From Capillidium heterosporum (taxonomy: Eukaryota; Entomophthoromycota; Entomophthoromycetes; Entomophthorales; Capillidiaceae), in contig WBMQ01000015.1 of NCBI GenBank assembly GCA_016630905.1, forward strand, positions 496,001-560,000: a stretch of 64,000 bases of DNA, written 5' to 3'. The position numbers were made by a program, and so were the translations under genes. Shown here one piece after another: positions 1 through 10,739 of the stretch (position 1 is its first letter; each line of letters opens with the position of its first letter). The notes beneath the pieces are model-generated. The model ran no database searches and was not told where the DNA came from. It worked only from the letters and a program-made list of their open reading frames with translations.

Positions 1-706
1 GAGTTCGGCTGCTCGCAACTCTAGAAAAGTGGATAAAAGTTTGGAAGCTAGGATGCGATACTGTAGGGCTTCCTCTTGAGTGACGCAACCGTTCTTGGGT
101 ATGATGGTCTTGGATAATGGTACCGACTTGGGAAGCCAATGTAAACTGAAGAAAGAGGTTGCAAAGTCGACAGACCCCTTGGGCATAACTCGTTTGTAGA
201 ACGAGGAACCGACGATGTAGGTGCTGATATCTAACGGATCCTTTTCCGAAGCTTCATTGAGTGCGCTGTAAGAGATAGCTGGATCATTCAGGCAGTTGTG
301 GACCTGGCTGAAGTCATTGGTCGGTAAATCGTTCAAATAAATATTGAAGGCAGGTTTGGATTTTTTGAACTCCAGTTCCGAAAGCAGTTTCTTGAAGAGT
401 AGGACCGTGTTGTAACCATGGCTACAGCCATAATCCGCCAAAGTGATGTCTGATCCATCGCCTTTGAACACCTGTTTGAATATATCTAAGAGATTTCAGT
501 ATGAGTTGGTAATAAACAGTTTACCTAGCTCCTTGATAATGGAGTAGGCCATCATGTTTTTGGATCTCTGATGGTTGGAGTGGTCGTTGTAATCAACCAT
601 CGGCTTGGCCTCTAAATTTTAGTAAGATGTGTCGTAGTATATGTTTACCCGACTTGTCTTCACTGTGAATGGGTTGAGAATTCTTTTTAATTATAGATAC
701 AGACAT
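1..706 (-). CDS. SABATH-family carboxyl methyltransferase, 5' part (runs off the window)
   Basis: Probable S-adenosylmethionine-dependent methyltransferase that methylates carboxyl groups of small acids (salicylate/jasmonate methyltransferase family). Only the N-terminal ~200 residues are in the window. I splice three exons: 706-649, 611-525 and 485 to beyond base 1, with introns of 37 and 38-39 nt. The start is the ATG at 706, giving MSVSIIKKNSQP. Family motifs seen are YNDHSNHQRSKN near residue 25, the SAM-binding loop LADYGCSHGYNT (plant members have ADLGCSSGPNT), NIYLNDLPTNDF (plants: LNDLPGNDF) and the substrate-region SFYKRVMP followed by SFFSLHWLPKSVP. The three motifs in order make the family assignment firm; the substrate cannot be read. 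A TATAAATT lies about 45 nt upstream. SABATH enzymes are best known from plants, so the gene is notable here. Confidence 0.85.
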
Positions 707-745
707 GGTAAAAGTTATTTTGAATAAATATTTTTGGCTTGACTA

Positions 746-757
746 GAATTTATAAAG
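746..757 (-). promoter_or_regulatory. TATA-like box upstream of the SABATH gene
   Basis: Reading the minus strand, TTTATAAATT lies about 45 nt before the ATG at 706. Position and sequence resemble the TATA boxes before other genes in this window. Inference only. Confidence 0.4.
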
Positions 758-759
758 CT

Positions 760-3638
760 TGGATCCTATTTCTCCTAGCCTTATATAGCCATATATTGCA
801 CTTATATTTATTTGTATGACTGCCTTAACTGCTTCTAACCGTTAAAGACGCACTCCATTTTTTAAACCCTTCAATTGATGAATTTATTATTTTCGATAGA
901 ATTTACCCCACAGCCTTATTTAAGTGGAGGTGATTTAACGTCTCAGGCTCCCACAAAAGAAGCAGAATCTTCATATATACATTTGATTTAGATATATCTT
1001 TTAAATACATCCAAAAAAATCAATTTAGTCAAATGTGTTTCGAACTAAAAATACTTAGCCATCCAGTTTCAAAAATCATAAAATTTTCAATCATCGGATA
1101 TAAGTAGTGTTCTGCAGAATGAATCATGATTCCCCTCATCTCCCAAAAATTGGAATTTTGTGTTCAATAATTAGTTAGCTTGAAGAGTCATGATTTGGTT
1201 TGCAGAACACCAGGTGTAAGATTTAAGTTTAGGAGCGAAATGTAATGTTTTACCAACTTGCATAAGTGTGGAAATGCATTGTCCCATATAAAGGAAAATA
1301 TACGATCTTAGATCAAAGGTTAAAAGGGTAGGTGTTAAAATTACAGCAAATTTACCATTATAGTTAGATGAGGAATATGCTCGTTTTGGCTACATTATTG
1401 TTAAGATGCTAAATGTAGAATATAATGCTCTAGATAAACTTCAAAATACCCAAATCGTATTATTAAATAGGCACATTAAATTTCGACAAAATAAACTAAG
1501 CCAGAGTAATATAAATACAGTAGATCTATACTAAATGCATAGGTAATGTAGCTTATGATTGATAAATATTCCCTGCTAAATCCTACTACTAAGTTAAACA
1601 GCAGTTTCGTTGGAAAGTATTTGCTAGCTGTAATTATTTTAAAATATATATAGGTTTAATGAATAGCTAACTAAAGTTGATTACCATCTGAGCTTTCATC
1701 AAAAGGGGCAGAGTATGTCTATCTGTAAGTCCAAGTAATCAATTTGAAGTAAATGTTTGTAGCTAAGTCTCACTGTTTAGATATTACCCAGATGGAAATA
1801 AATATATAGTTGTAAATTTAAAAGGCTCCTTACAATCTAAAATCTACATCTTGATAAATCTAATGAATCTTTAAAATGGATAAAGATTACATACAAACTT
1901 TGAAAAACCTTTTTTACTCTTGATAGAGGAATTCATATTGAGAATCTATATGGATTATTTCGAAAAATGGAGGCATACCCAACTTACATAGATGAATGGC
2001 TGGTAAATCAGATATAATTAAATGAGATCTTAGCATATGTTTAGCAAATAATCTACTGAATGGTGTTAACTACAAATATAATGATTTAGTACAATTTGGG
2101 ATCAAGGAGTATATCTAATGCATAAAATATCGATATAGGAGATACCGACAGAATCTGAATGAATTTAGAAAAGAAAGGATGATGGATCATAGGGTCCAGA
2201 TAAAAGTATACTTCCCATCAGGTGGAGAAGAATGTAAACCATCGCAACGCAGACGGTGCATTAAGGATATTACCAGCCTTCCAGTAAGAAGTTAAAGTAA
2301 ATCCATTTAGTCTATCCTACGTTCTAGCAGGTGTATAAGTTTAGGATGAAAGTTTGTCAGTATTTAGCATATAAATACTTCTTGCTGAAGCAAATATACA
2401 TGTAATAATTATACTATTTAATATTGTATAGTTATCTATCTCTTTCAATTGATAAGCTATTTATTGATAGATGTACAAATCAATTGAACAAGATAAATTT
2501 ACAACCTATATCGAATTAAATCAGATATTTGGCTTCAAAAATATATTTATTGGATTTTTTTTGACATACTTCAACTTTAGCATTCTGAAATAGATATATG
2601 AGTGGATCCAAAATACTATATTGGTTTCTAGTTTTTGGAAATATTAATAAAATTAGCTTAGATGGCAGGCTAATTTCGCATATAGTTTTTAGATACAAAT
2701 ATATATGAATACTGTTATAAAATTTTGTGAATTGTGAATATGTTTTGCAGGTTACCGTAACTTTGAAACTTTATTACAAGCAAAGATCAAGGATAGCAAC
2801 TTATATATATAAGTAATTGCTGAGAAAACTTGTAAAAGTTTACAAATTTACTGAAACTTCGCTTTGGTCACCTTTAATCCTAAGTATTATTGCCATTATA
2901 TCTCGAGCTCTTGAACTAGGTAACGTTATGTTTGAAGAGGTTTTGATGAATATAAAGTGCACTTTAGCAACAATTTACATATAGCATTTAATGCTAATAT
3001 TTAAGAAGTTTATTTGAAGACTAGTACCATCCTACTCAACTTTCACTTATTCTGGCTACCAATCACCTAACTAACGGCAAGGGCAGCTTTATAGATCTTT
3101 ACTTGATTCAGTAAAGGTAGCTAAGCAACTTTTAGTTGATATAAGAGAAAAATCGATAGATGGCTTTTATAACTACTATTGTATATAGTTTCAATATTTG
3201 TAGTTAATATCACTAAAACTATGGATGTGGCTCAGTATACCTTTGGTTTTGGTACATCACCTAAGCTGATAAAATTTCTTGATATATAGATTACCCTTGA
3301 TTCTAAATTTCCAACAAAGTACGCAGTATATTTGTGAATGTATAGAATTTACTTCCGGCTGTCATTTCTTGTTCGTTAAAAGCGACGTATGGATGTGTAG
3401 ATTAAAATACAATAGAACGTAGGGATGTATATTTAGAAACTTTATTTTATATGATGGTTAGTGCCGAAAGCGCTCCAAATGAAGTTGAGCAATATATACT
3501 TCCTGTATACACCGAGGTTAGTTTTTAGCAGTGCAAAGTTGAACGCAGTTACCAAGTCAAAAGATACCAGCCCTTCAATCTGGATGCAGCGCTCAGCTAG
3601 CTGTATTATTTTGTATATAGATATATAGAGGCTTGTAA
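760..3638. other. AT-rich spacer, no gene recognised
   Basis: Almost 2.9 kb with stops in all frames and no exon pair I can splice into a convincing protein. An inverted pair flanks 1110-1210: ATCATGATTC and GAATCATGA-like arms around a CAGAACAC sequence. The open frame at 2516-2698 (-) is low-complexity and unsupported. Confidence 0.5.
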
Positions 3639-4342
3639 TTAGTTGCTACCGAGTGTAGGGTGGCTCATCTTGCTTATCGAGTTCTGCCTAACCTTATCTC
3701 TCAACTTTTGTAAAACTTCCTCTCTACTCAACTTACGCTCGTGACCCCCAGTTGGAAGCCTGTGTCCATCCTGACCATCTCTAGTATCAAAGTTCAAGCG
3801 GGGAGAGGTGGGGTCGGTCATCCGATCTTCTAGGCTGGAGTCGGTCGTAAAGAAGTTGGGGTTCAAGTTCATGACGTTACCTCTACTCATTGGATCCATG
3901 GTAAAGTTGTCAAGTTTGGTTGGTGAACCTTGGGTCATAAAGCCACGGTCGATCCCGTTAGGTGATACTGGCAGGAATTGGTAGTTGCTTTGGTTCTGAT
4001 TTTGGCTGTGGTTGGGTTCGAACTTGGCGAGCTGATTGAGTTGGAGGTCAATACGTCTGTTTTCTAATTTGATGAGTTCGGTTTGGTGCCTAAGTGCTTC
4101 CGCTTCTAACTATATGGAAATTTAATAAAAAAGCTGTATAAATACAATTTTACCCTATCCTGTTCGGTTTTCGCGATGAGTATCGTTTGCAACAGCTGCT
4201 TGTCCTTGCCGTACTTGGTCAAAACTTCACGCAAACTCAAGTTGTCGCTAGCGACTGCTGAATCTAAGTTGCCGAAGTGTAGGTTCTGGGTGAGGTTGGG
4301 GTCGGTGTCCTGTTGGTTCATAGTGTTGGAGAAGTAGGCCAT
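3639..4342 (-). CDS. Small coiled-coil protein, fungal type, function unknown
   Basis: Two exons, 4342-4154 and 4109-3639, joined over a 44-nt intron (GTAAAA...ATATAG), give 219 residues. The start is the ATG at 4342 (MAYFSNTMNQQ); the open frame runs two codons further up but without an ATG. Residues about 30-65 hold SLREVLTKYGKDKQLL followed by TILIAKTEQDR, then a charged amphipathic helix (RLEAEALRHQTELIKLENRR) that is probably a coiled coil. The middle is Asn/Gln-rich. The C-terminus has a second helical motif, LSREEVLQKLRDKVRQNS. Similar layouts occur in unnamed fungal proteins, but I cannot name a family or function. A nuclear or regulatory role is possible from the polar, unstructured composition, but that is speculation. 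Confidence 0.7.
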
Positions 4343-5020
4343 GTTCAAGGTGGAAGAGGTATATACCTGTATACTTTGGTGGATATATTGATTGACTGGG
4401 TTTACGATATGGTTCGCTATTTACTTATGTCGCCAATTGAAAAATTTACAAATTTGTATATTAGATGTGCTATGTACAATTGACTAGGTTGTTATATCGC
4501 TATAAGAGGCTACTTCCAGAATTCTACTTTGTAAAGCGCTATAAAAATATGTAAGACCAATTCCTTTTCTTTAGCTGTTGTTGGATTTTATATAAAGGAG
4601 AAACGAATTTTGCTTGAGCTTTTCACAGAATGTATTGCGAGCGCTCGGTAAATTAACTTTACTGGATAAATGTTTGTAAAAGCTTAAAGTAGCCAATTGC
4701 ACTCACTCATGGCCTTATTCCACGTATGTATATTGGCTAGGTTTGATCCAAATGTACAGATGCAGAAAAATTAATTAAATTGATCGCATTTGGCAGCTAA
4801 ATCTGAGAAAAGTTAAAAATAGGCTTGATGCTGAAATGGCAAGCCTAATTATAACTAAGCTATGTTAAAAATAGCTATATATGTCTAATAAAAGTTACAA
4901 ATTAGTTTAGTCTCGATGCTTCGTTACTATGAGGCAAGGTACTACCGCTCAAGAACATCGTCCTAAGTCTCCTAAATTTTTAAGGTTGATGGGGTTGGAG
5001 GGTGGAGAACCTTTTGTTGA
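4343..5020. other. AT-rich spacer
   Basis: Stops in all frames; no convincing exon. It is the upstream region of the small coiled-coil gene and borders the first LRR-remnant copy. Confidence 0.4.
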
Positions 5021-5029
5021 TTTGAATCC

Positions 5030-5640
5030 ACTCAATCCTTACTTTTGTAGGTAACGCTGTTCAGATAAACTGTATGCTTTTTTACAAATCCAGTGGTAAG
5101 AATATCTTGAGGTAGTTTGAACAGAGCAGTACCTGAGTTATGAGGTATATTTGCCTTATTGGTCTAAATTTAGCTAAACGATTTACTCCATTTCACATAC
5201 TGGAATATGTAACTATGTAATGGTACATTCGGCCCAACAATCCGAAAAGATGGTTAACGTGTCCGAGATGTAAAGCCTTGGAGTTTCAAGTTTTGTCCGA
5301 TCTATTTTTGCACCGATAGATCAAAGAGCTTAGAAGTAACTAATACTTATTGAACATGGATATCTGCATCTTAAAAACTAACTCCGCTTACATCAAAATA
5401 TCTTTTAATAGAATGGGGTATACCTAACTTATCGTTGAAGGAGCTTATTCTGGACTATACATTTAGCTACAGGCATCATTTTTATCATTGAAAAACTTAT
5501 TTTTTGGATGGAAATTGTTTTATATGTGGTAGCTAGAAATGGGAATAAGTGCCATCTTAGATCCGATCTTTTAGGATATAGTTCGAAGATATGTTGAATT
5601 CGATCCATCAAGTGCTCAATAGAGGAAGGACAATCTACCT
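5030..5640 (-). pseudogene. Decayed LRR/F-box-like remnant, copy 1
   Basis: This stretch aligns by eye with 7,200-7,860. Shared words include the run around GAGATGTAAAGC (5268; copy 2 has AAGATGTAAAGC at 7428), TCCGCTTA (near 5388 and 7551) and a conserved block around GTAGCTAGAAATGGGA versus GCAGCTAGTTGTGAGA. On the minus strand the open piece reads LFPFLATTYK then ISIQKISFS, matching the copy-2 frame TSILTTSCYIDGNF. The reading frame is broken many times, so it is a relic of the family whose best-kept member lies at 14,297-15,035. No F-box is clearly visible. Identification rests on the inter-copy alignment, which I made by eye. Confidence 0.5.
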
Positions 5641-6370
5641 GGAAACTAGATGTTCAATCACTTTTAGTTCTACTATATATGTCAAACAGTACTTTGTAGA
5701 TATCTTATCAATATAATCTACTTTATTGTCAATGTAGCCCTACTCTTGACAATCCAATTGAAGAGCTTCTGCAGATACTGAAAAGCTTGCAAAAGGTTTT
5801 CATGCTGGAGTAGATGCTGCAACAATAACTTATAAAATACCAAACTCAATTGACTACAAGTGCTAAGTTCTAGGGTAAATTCATGCCGAAAGTTTTACCA
5901 TTCACTACCCAAATATTATCTCTATTCCTATTTACTGAGAACATTTAACTTATGAATTTATAAGTCAAATATTCCCAGTAAATCGAAATGGAGATAGTAT
6001 TTAAGAATAGGCTTAGATATATAAAACTTTATAATGAAATGACTACCTATCCAATTAATTGCAGTATACAGTTCAAAATTACTTTAGACTTGGCAATACA
6101 TGAGACTAAAAGCACATTTCCCAACTCATAGTCTCAAGTTTATAAATTGCATACTACTCTATGGGTCGAAATAGTGCTGCCATTAAAGGATCCATAAATC
6201 CTGAAAATCGGAATAGGGTCATGAAAGGTAATCACAAATCAAGTTAGTTTGAAAACTACTAAATATCTATTTCCCAGAGTATTTTTTTCATATACGACAG
6301 GCATATTTAGCAAACTTACTTACTTTACATACATAATAGTACATAGTTCTGTATCAAAGTACATGCATTA
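5641..6370. other. AT-rich spacer
   Basis: No recognisable gene. A palindrome-like pair lies around 5923-6010 (CTCTATTCCTATTTACTG versus CAGTAAATCGAAATGGAG, one arm the approximate reverse complement of the other). Confidence 0.35.
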
Positions 6371-6378
6371 TTTATAAA
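6371..6378 (+). promoter_or_regulatory. TATA-like box of the start-less secreted-protein copy
   Basis: TTTATAAA lies about 60 nt upstream of the GTG at 6437. The sister copy has TATATAAG at the same relative place (8645), so this element belongs to the duplicated unit. Confidence 0.4.
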
Positions 6379-6436
6379 GTGAACAAATAAAAACCAATAT
6401 CCACTGCCATTCTTTTCCTTCATCTCAAACTCTAAT

Positions 6437-6715
6437 GTGAAACTCCTACTACATCTATTTACGGCATTGGTTATTTTTGTAACTACGAGCCAGGTTAATG
6501 GTAATCAAACCCAATATCAAGTTCTACATCCTTGCCCATCAACACCCACACTAGCCCTAACCTCCAAGTCAAGCTTATTTTTCGGATTTAAGGAAATGGA
6601 TACAGGCGTTTTCAATTTCTACAAAATAACCAAGATAACATTAAAAGGCCGTCACATTAACCAAAAGATTCAAAAAAGCTGCATCAGTGGTAGCCACTTA
6701 ACCTCAATTATATAG
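6437..6715 (+). pseudogene. Small secreted protein copy with GTG in place of ATG (probable pseudogene)
   Basis: The open frame of 92 codons starts GTG-AAA-CTC and encodes a strong signal peptide, KLLLHLFTALVIFVTTSQ, then VNGNQTQYQV. It is paralogous to 8702-8908 (shared QVNGNQ, shared upstream TCTAAT and shared downstream DNA). No in-frame ATG precedes the signal sequence before an upstream stop. The overlapping ATG at 6435 is followed at once by TGA. Either the start codon has been lost or a near-cognate codon is used; loss is more likely. The residues after about 35 differ from the sister copy, which suggests frame damage. Function unknown. Confidence 0.5.
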
Positions 6716-6779
6716 CTTTTTAGCAGCTCTCAGCCTTAAAACCCACATCCTCCATCTTACATGAAGACTACCTTTGTTG

Positions 6780-7860
6780 TAGCTCGATTGGATTGAGTAG
6801 TGCCTAATAAATCACTTTGGAATATAGCCTTCATTTCACTTGCAAAATATATGTGAGTTGGCACTAGCATGTAATTTTAATAAGGTTTCAATAGATATAT
6901 ATACGTTTTAAGTGTATATTGAACCGAATGTATGTACGTATACCAGAAACTTTTCATTTTCCACTTTCTCCTTCTCCAGCATACTAGCCTCTTATCTAAG
7001 TTCTCTACTTGAAAAGATAGACTGTTCTAAACTGTCGAAGTTGAAGGTATCGAGTCCACTTACACTTTGATCTTGAACTTTTGGGTTGATAAATAATGGG
7101 GATAAGGTCGCATAGCTTTGATACCAGCTAACTAGACACCTTAGATATCTTCCAAGGGCAAGTTACTCAAATCCTTTTCTGCATTCCCAATTCCAAGTAT
7201 CACTTTACTTGGTTCCGATGAGCTGGGCAAGTTTTACAGTTGAGTTTGTAAAAATTACACGATTTATTGTGCAAAGTAGTACTCAATTTCAAACTACAAA
7301 GTGTAGATGTCTCTTTGATCTTAAATCTGGTTAAACCATTTCCCATCTCGTTGCATCTACTCAAATAGGTAGCTATGTGGTAGTTCATTTAGTCTAACAG
7401 CCTTTTAGGACGATCAACATGTTCAAGATGTAAAGCTTGGCAACTGCTAAGTTTCGTAGTATTTACTAGTCATTTTGCATAAGAGTGGGAGAGCGGCTTG
7501 AAATTAACCGATACCCACTGGATGTAGGTATCCGCATCGTAAAGTTTACCTCCGCTTATTCAAAAATAACTAATAACTTTGTAAGATGGCGCAAGTTTAA
7601 TTTAATTTCAAGCATTTGTTCAGGGCTGTACATTTAGTTGTAATAACTCCTAACATCAGTAGAAAATTGAGCTTTTTGGACGAAAGTTGCCATCGATATA
7701 GCAGCTAGTTGTGAGAATAGAGGTAATGTTATATTTTGCTTCTAGGATGCAGTATGAATTTATGATGAAGGCCCACCGCTGGAAGGTACTTGTGAGGAGA
7801 GGGATTTGCATATCAAGGAAAGTTGCGTATCTAAATTTGATGGCCAATTTGCAACTTCTA
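6780..7860 (-). pseudogene. Decayed LRR/F-box-like remnant, copy 2
   Basis: Minus-strand relic with many stops. Its 3' end preserves SDLLGTTQS (about 6,800), matching IDLLGTMDSS of the 14.3 kb member and SNLLGVTQYD of copy 3. Further upstream it aligns with copy 1 (5,030-5,640) and copy 3 (9,130-9,720). A 62-residue open piece at 7200-7388 and a 63-residue piece at 7656-7847 are fragments in different frames. It lies head-on to the secreted-protein copy at 6437, and the pair is duplicated as a block at 8.64-9.72 kb. Confidence 0.5.
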
Positions 7861-8640
7861 AACTTGTATTGAATTTTGAAAGAAGCCTATATCATTTTCA
7901 ATTTGAAACTCCTTTCTACAGCCTGACCTCCCTATACATCGTGATTTAAGGACCTTTAAAACAGAATGCAAGTTAGAATTTAGAACTCACTTATGTATAT
8001 TCAGTTATCTCCACACGATTTAAGGATACTTTTAACTAGCAAATCTATCTTTGAAGAGCTAGGAATTTACTTAAAATGCAGACCTGCCAAAATCTTTAGT
8101 TGAACTACATATAGCTGAGGATGAATTGAAATTTACTTACCAGATCACTTTGTTATCAAGCTAGCCTTAATACTCTATAATTTGATATATTGGTTGAGGT
8201 AGATATCTAATATTTTTAGTTTTCAAATTGAACTTGAGGTCAAAAAAGTACCTTTTAGAATGCCAACTTATAATGTAAATTTATACTGAAGCTTTCAATT
8301 TATCATCAGTACGCCTCTTAGGGCTAGATCTAGGTATTGTGAAATTCAAAGCCAAGTGGCTCCAAATCTATTAAAATTGCTCTTAGCCATGTATATGGTT
8401 TAAAAGTCGCTATAAGCTCTTTTTTAGATTACAAAAAGATTTGTCTAACTTTTGCCTATCCAAATGATTCTAAAAACATATGTTAGCCCGAAGATTCTCG
8501 AATTCTGAAGGTGGAATTTGTTCGAAAAAAGGCAAACGTAGAGCAAGTTGATCTGGGAACTATTAAATGTTTAGCTATCAGAGCGAGATGTCCTCTGTAC
8601 AAGGCCAATATTGGTGTAGATTTATTTGGTTTTTAGATGT
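7861..8640. other. AT-rich spacer between duplicated blocks
   Basis: No gene recognised; stops in all frames. Confidence 0.35.
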
Positions 8641-8644
8641 GCCG

Positions 8645-8652
8645 TATATAAG
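8645..8652 (+). promoter_or_regulatory. TATA box of the second start-less secreted-protein copy
   Basis: TATATAAG lies 57 nt before the TTG at 8702, followed by a pyrimidine-rich leader similar to that before 6437. Confidence 0.45.
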
Positions 8653-8701
8653 ATGAAAACATCTACTACTCTTTCTCTTCCCATCCATCTCGAACTCTAA
8701 T

Positions 8702-8908
8702 TTGAAACTTCAGATGCACTTGCTGACAGCCCTAATTATTTTTGCTTACACCAGCCAGGTATATAGTAGAAGCAATCGAAGGCAAAAGCAAGCTCCACTT
8801 TCAACAAAGCAAGTAAATGGTAACCAAAATCAAGGGCAAAAACAAACCCTATCTCCTATCGCATCTAAGTCTGCACGTAGTATCAAATTAGCTGCAGCCT
8901 TCAAATAA
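8702..8908 (+). pseudogene. Small secreted protein copy with TTG in place of ATG; may use a downstream ATG
   Basis: The open frame of 68 codons starts TTG-AAA-CTT-CAG-ATG. The sister copy has GTG at the aligned place, and both follow TCTAAT. An in-frame ATG at 8714 would still give a usable signal peptide (MHLLTALIIFAYTSQVYS), followed by a short Gln/Lys-rich mature region (NRRQKQ, QVNGNQNQGQKQ) without cysteines. The gene may therefore survive with a shortened N-terminus. The mature peptide is basic and unstructured. I know no family for it. It could equally be a decaying duplicate. Confidence 0.45.
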
Positions 8909-9129
8909 AAGTTCATTGCCAGTGTCATCAAAATGGCTAAAAAGAGGGTTGCTTTTTTAATTACGAACAAAGATATCATTGTCAAAATTGTCGGCTTGGT
9001 CTATAATTTCAGATTCGGTGCCAGATCAGTATTTATTTAACTTCAGCTATCCAATTTCTTTAACAGCTTTCAAAATAAGTCATAATTTAATTGTTCATTT
9101 AAAGACCCTTTTTACTTACTACTCTGTCA

Positions 9130-9720
9130 TATTGAGTAACACCTAATAAGTTACTTTTTAAGACCAGTTTTTGTCTTATCAACATAAAATATGTGCATAT
9201 ATACTAGCAGATTACTTTATGGCTTCATCAGTATTTAGGCATAGTTAATATTCATTAATTCAAATATACGTACTTATAAGATAGTGCCATTCCATCGCCT
9301 TGTCTTTTCAGTTATTTTCTTATCTAAATTCACTATTTAAAGTATGGGTTTAGTAAATTGGATTAGAATTATGGGAATGTAGGCACATCTTTAACTTAGT
9401 TAAAACCTAAAGCTGCATCGTAACGAGTATATGTCACATAGCCCTGATATCTAAGGTTACTTTTTTGATCTCCTCAGACAATGTATCCAAAACATTCCCA
9501 ATACTTCACCTTCCATCGTTGTTAAGTCCAGATAAACTGGGAGGCTTTACAGCTGAGCTTGTAAAGTTTGAACAGTTCATTGTAAAGCGTGGTGCTTGGA
9601 AGTTGAAGTTGTAAGGATATGTATATGATTTGAAAGGTTAGGTGTCTTAAAGCTAGCACTGATATCAAAAGTCTAAAGTTGTATGTAAAAGATATCGATC
9701 TTACGAACACGATCATAGGT
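9130..9720 (-). pseudogene. Decayed LRR/F-box-like remnant, copy 3
   Basis: Aligns by eye with 6,780-7,390: GATAAACTGG...TTTACAGCTGAGCTTGTAAA here against GATGAGCTGG...TTTTACAGTTGAGTTTGTAAA there. The 3' end reads SNLLGVTQYD on the minus strand. A 64-residue open piece (9522-9716) is a fragment. Same head-on arrangement with the secreted-protein copy as in the first block. Confidence 0.5.
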
Positions 9721-9861
9721 AAATGTCAATTTCAATAAATATTTATTTTATAGGTGCGGATGGACGATAATGCCTACTAAATGTAGTTATTAGGTTGATG
9801 AGTTTGCAGTATATAGCCTGATTGAGAAGGGTATGCATAGCTTAAAAAGCTACTCAAGTAA

Positions 9862-10599
9862 TTAAGTCGATGCGGTAGTGGTAGCAGCAGCGGCAGCATC
9901 AGTAGTAGGAGTACTTGAATTATCAGTTGGAGTAGTAGCAGCACCACCTTCGGTATTGCTGACACCACCATCATCCTCAGTATCTGCCTCTTCAACTTCT
10001 TGGACCAGGTTTTGGTTGGAAGTGTTAACTGTCGCTGGAGTGCTGGTACCGGCGTTCGTGTTGATGGGCACTGGATCGTTCCTTCCACCCCTATTGTTGT
10101 TGGAAGGTCGACCGTTGTTACCACCTTCATTAAGTAGCCTACAGTCATGGTGTCTGCAGTAGTCGTGAGGTGGGTGTGGACAGGGGTGGAACATGCAGTA
10201 GTGGTAGGGTACAGGGGGTGGGCATGGGTGGTACTCACAGTAGTGTTTGCGTCGGTGTCTACGTTCCTGCTCGTAGTCAACGTCGACGTCGTTTCTAATG
10301 TTTATGTTGACGGGAGCCTGCTGTTGAGCTGGCGCTGGTGGAGGTGATGAAGGGGGCTGTGAAGACTTGGAGTTGGATCTAGATTCTGAAGCTGGCGAGA
10401 CTTTGGTTTTAGCTTTCTCATCAGCTTGGGCTTTAGGTGCACCTGGCCGTTGGTTGAAGAGGACACCGTCCTCGCGTCTAAAGGCGTCGGGGTCATTATT
10501 GGGCCGTGTCAACTCGCCTACCAGGTTCATGAGAAAGTCTCCCGTTTGGGCTTGGGGATTAGGGTTGGCCAGAGTAGGTACCGTGAAGATGAGAAACAT
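9862..10599 (-). CDS. Secreted protein with three HYCxxHxC-type motifs and Thr/Ala-rich tail
   Basis: Taking the ATG at 10599 gives 245 residues with a short hydrophobic leader (MFLIFTVPTLA), then an acidic/polar region. A proline-rich linker (residues ~75-95) is followed by a cluster at ~113-150 with three repeats of aromatic-C-x2-H-x-C: HYCEYHPC, HYCMFHPC and DYCRHHDC, separated by Pro/His. This suggests metal binding. The rest is Asn/Gly- then Thr/Ala/Ser-rich, as in extracellular matrix or wall proteins. In the same frame, upstream of the ATG, lies IKNLLSLG, which would complete a longer signal peptide but has ATC where ATG is expected and a stop just before it. An out-of-frame ATG at about 10649 precedes it. 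The start is therefore uncertain. TATAAATA sits about 130 nt upstream. Confidence 0.65.
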   Translation of the reverse strand: MFLIFTVPTLANPNPQAQTGDFLMNLVGELTRPNNDPDAFRREDGVLFNQRPGAPKAQADEKAKTKVSPASESRSNSKSSQPPSSPPPAPAQQQAPVNINIRNDVDVDYEQERRHRRKHYCEYHPCPPPVPYHYCMFHPCPHPPHDYCRHHDCRLLNEGGNNGRPSNNNRGGRNDPVPINTNAGTSTPATVNTSNQNLVQEVEEADTEDDGGVSNTEGGAATTPTDNSSTPTTDAAAAATTTAST

Positions 10600-10724
10600 A
10601 CCCAACGAAAGTAGGTTCTTGATTTAGTGTTGAGGGATAGCATCTTGAATGTTGAGTTTTAGTTATGAAAGTTATCGATGCAGTTTGCTAAGTATTCAAA
10701 AACTAATGCTGTACGAAGCTTTTA

Positions 10725-10735
10725 ATATTTATAGT
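10725..10735 (-). promoter_or_regulatory. TATA box of the His/Cys-motif gene
   Basis: On the minus strand CTATAAATATT lies about 75 nt before the out-of-frame ATG near 10649 and about 130 nt before the ATG at 10599. Confidence 0.4.
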
Positions 10736-10739
10736 ACAT

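Noticed and set aside
9777-10280. Thr/Leu-rich shifted ORF over the His/Cys-motif gene, and Val/Ser-rich antisense ORFs at 9878-10627
   Set aside because: Shadows of the 9862-10599 frame; their composition follows from its repetitive codons.
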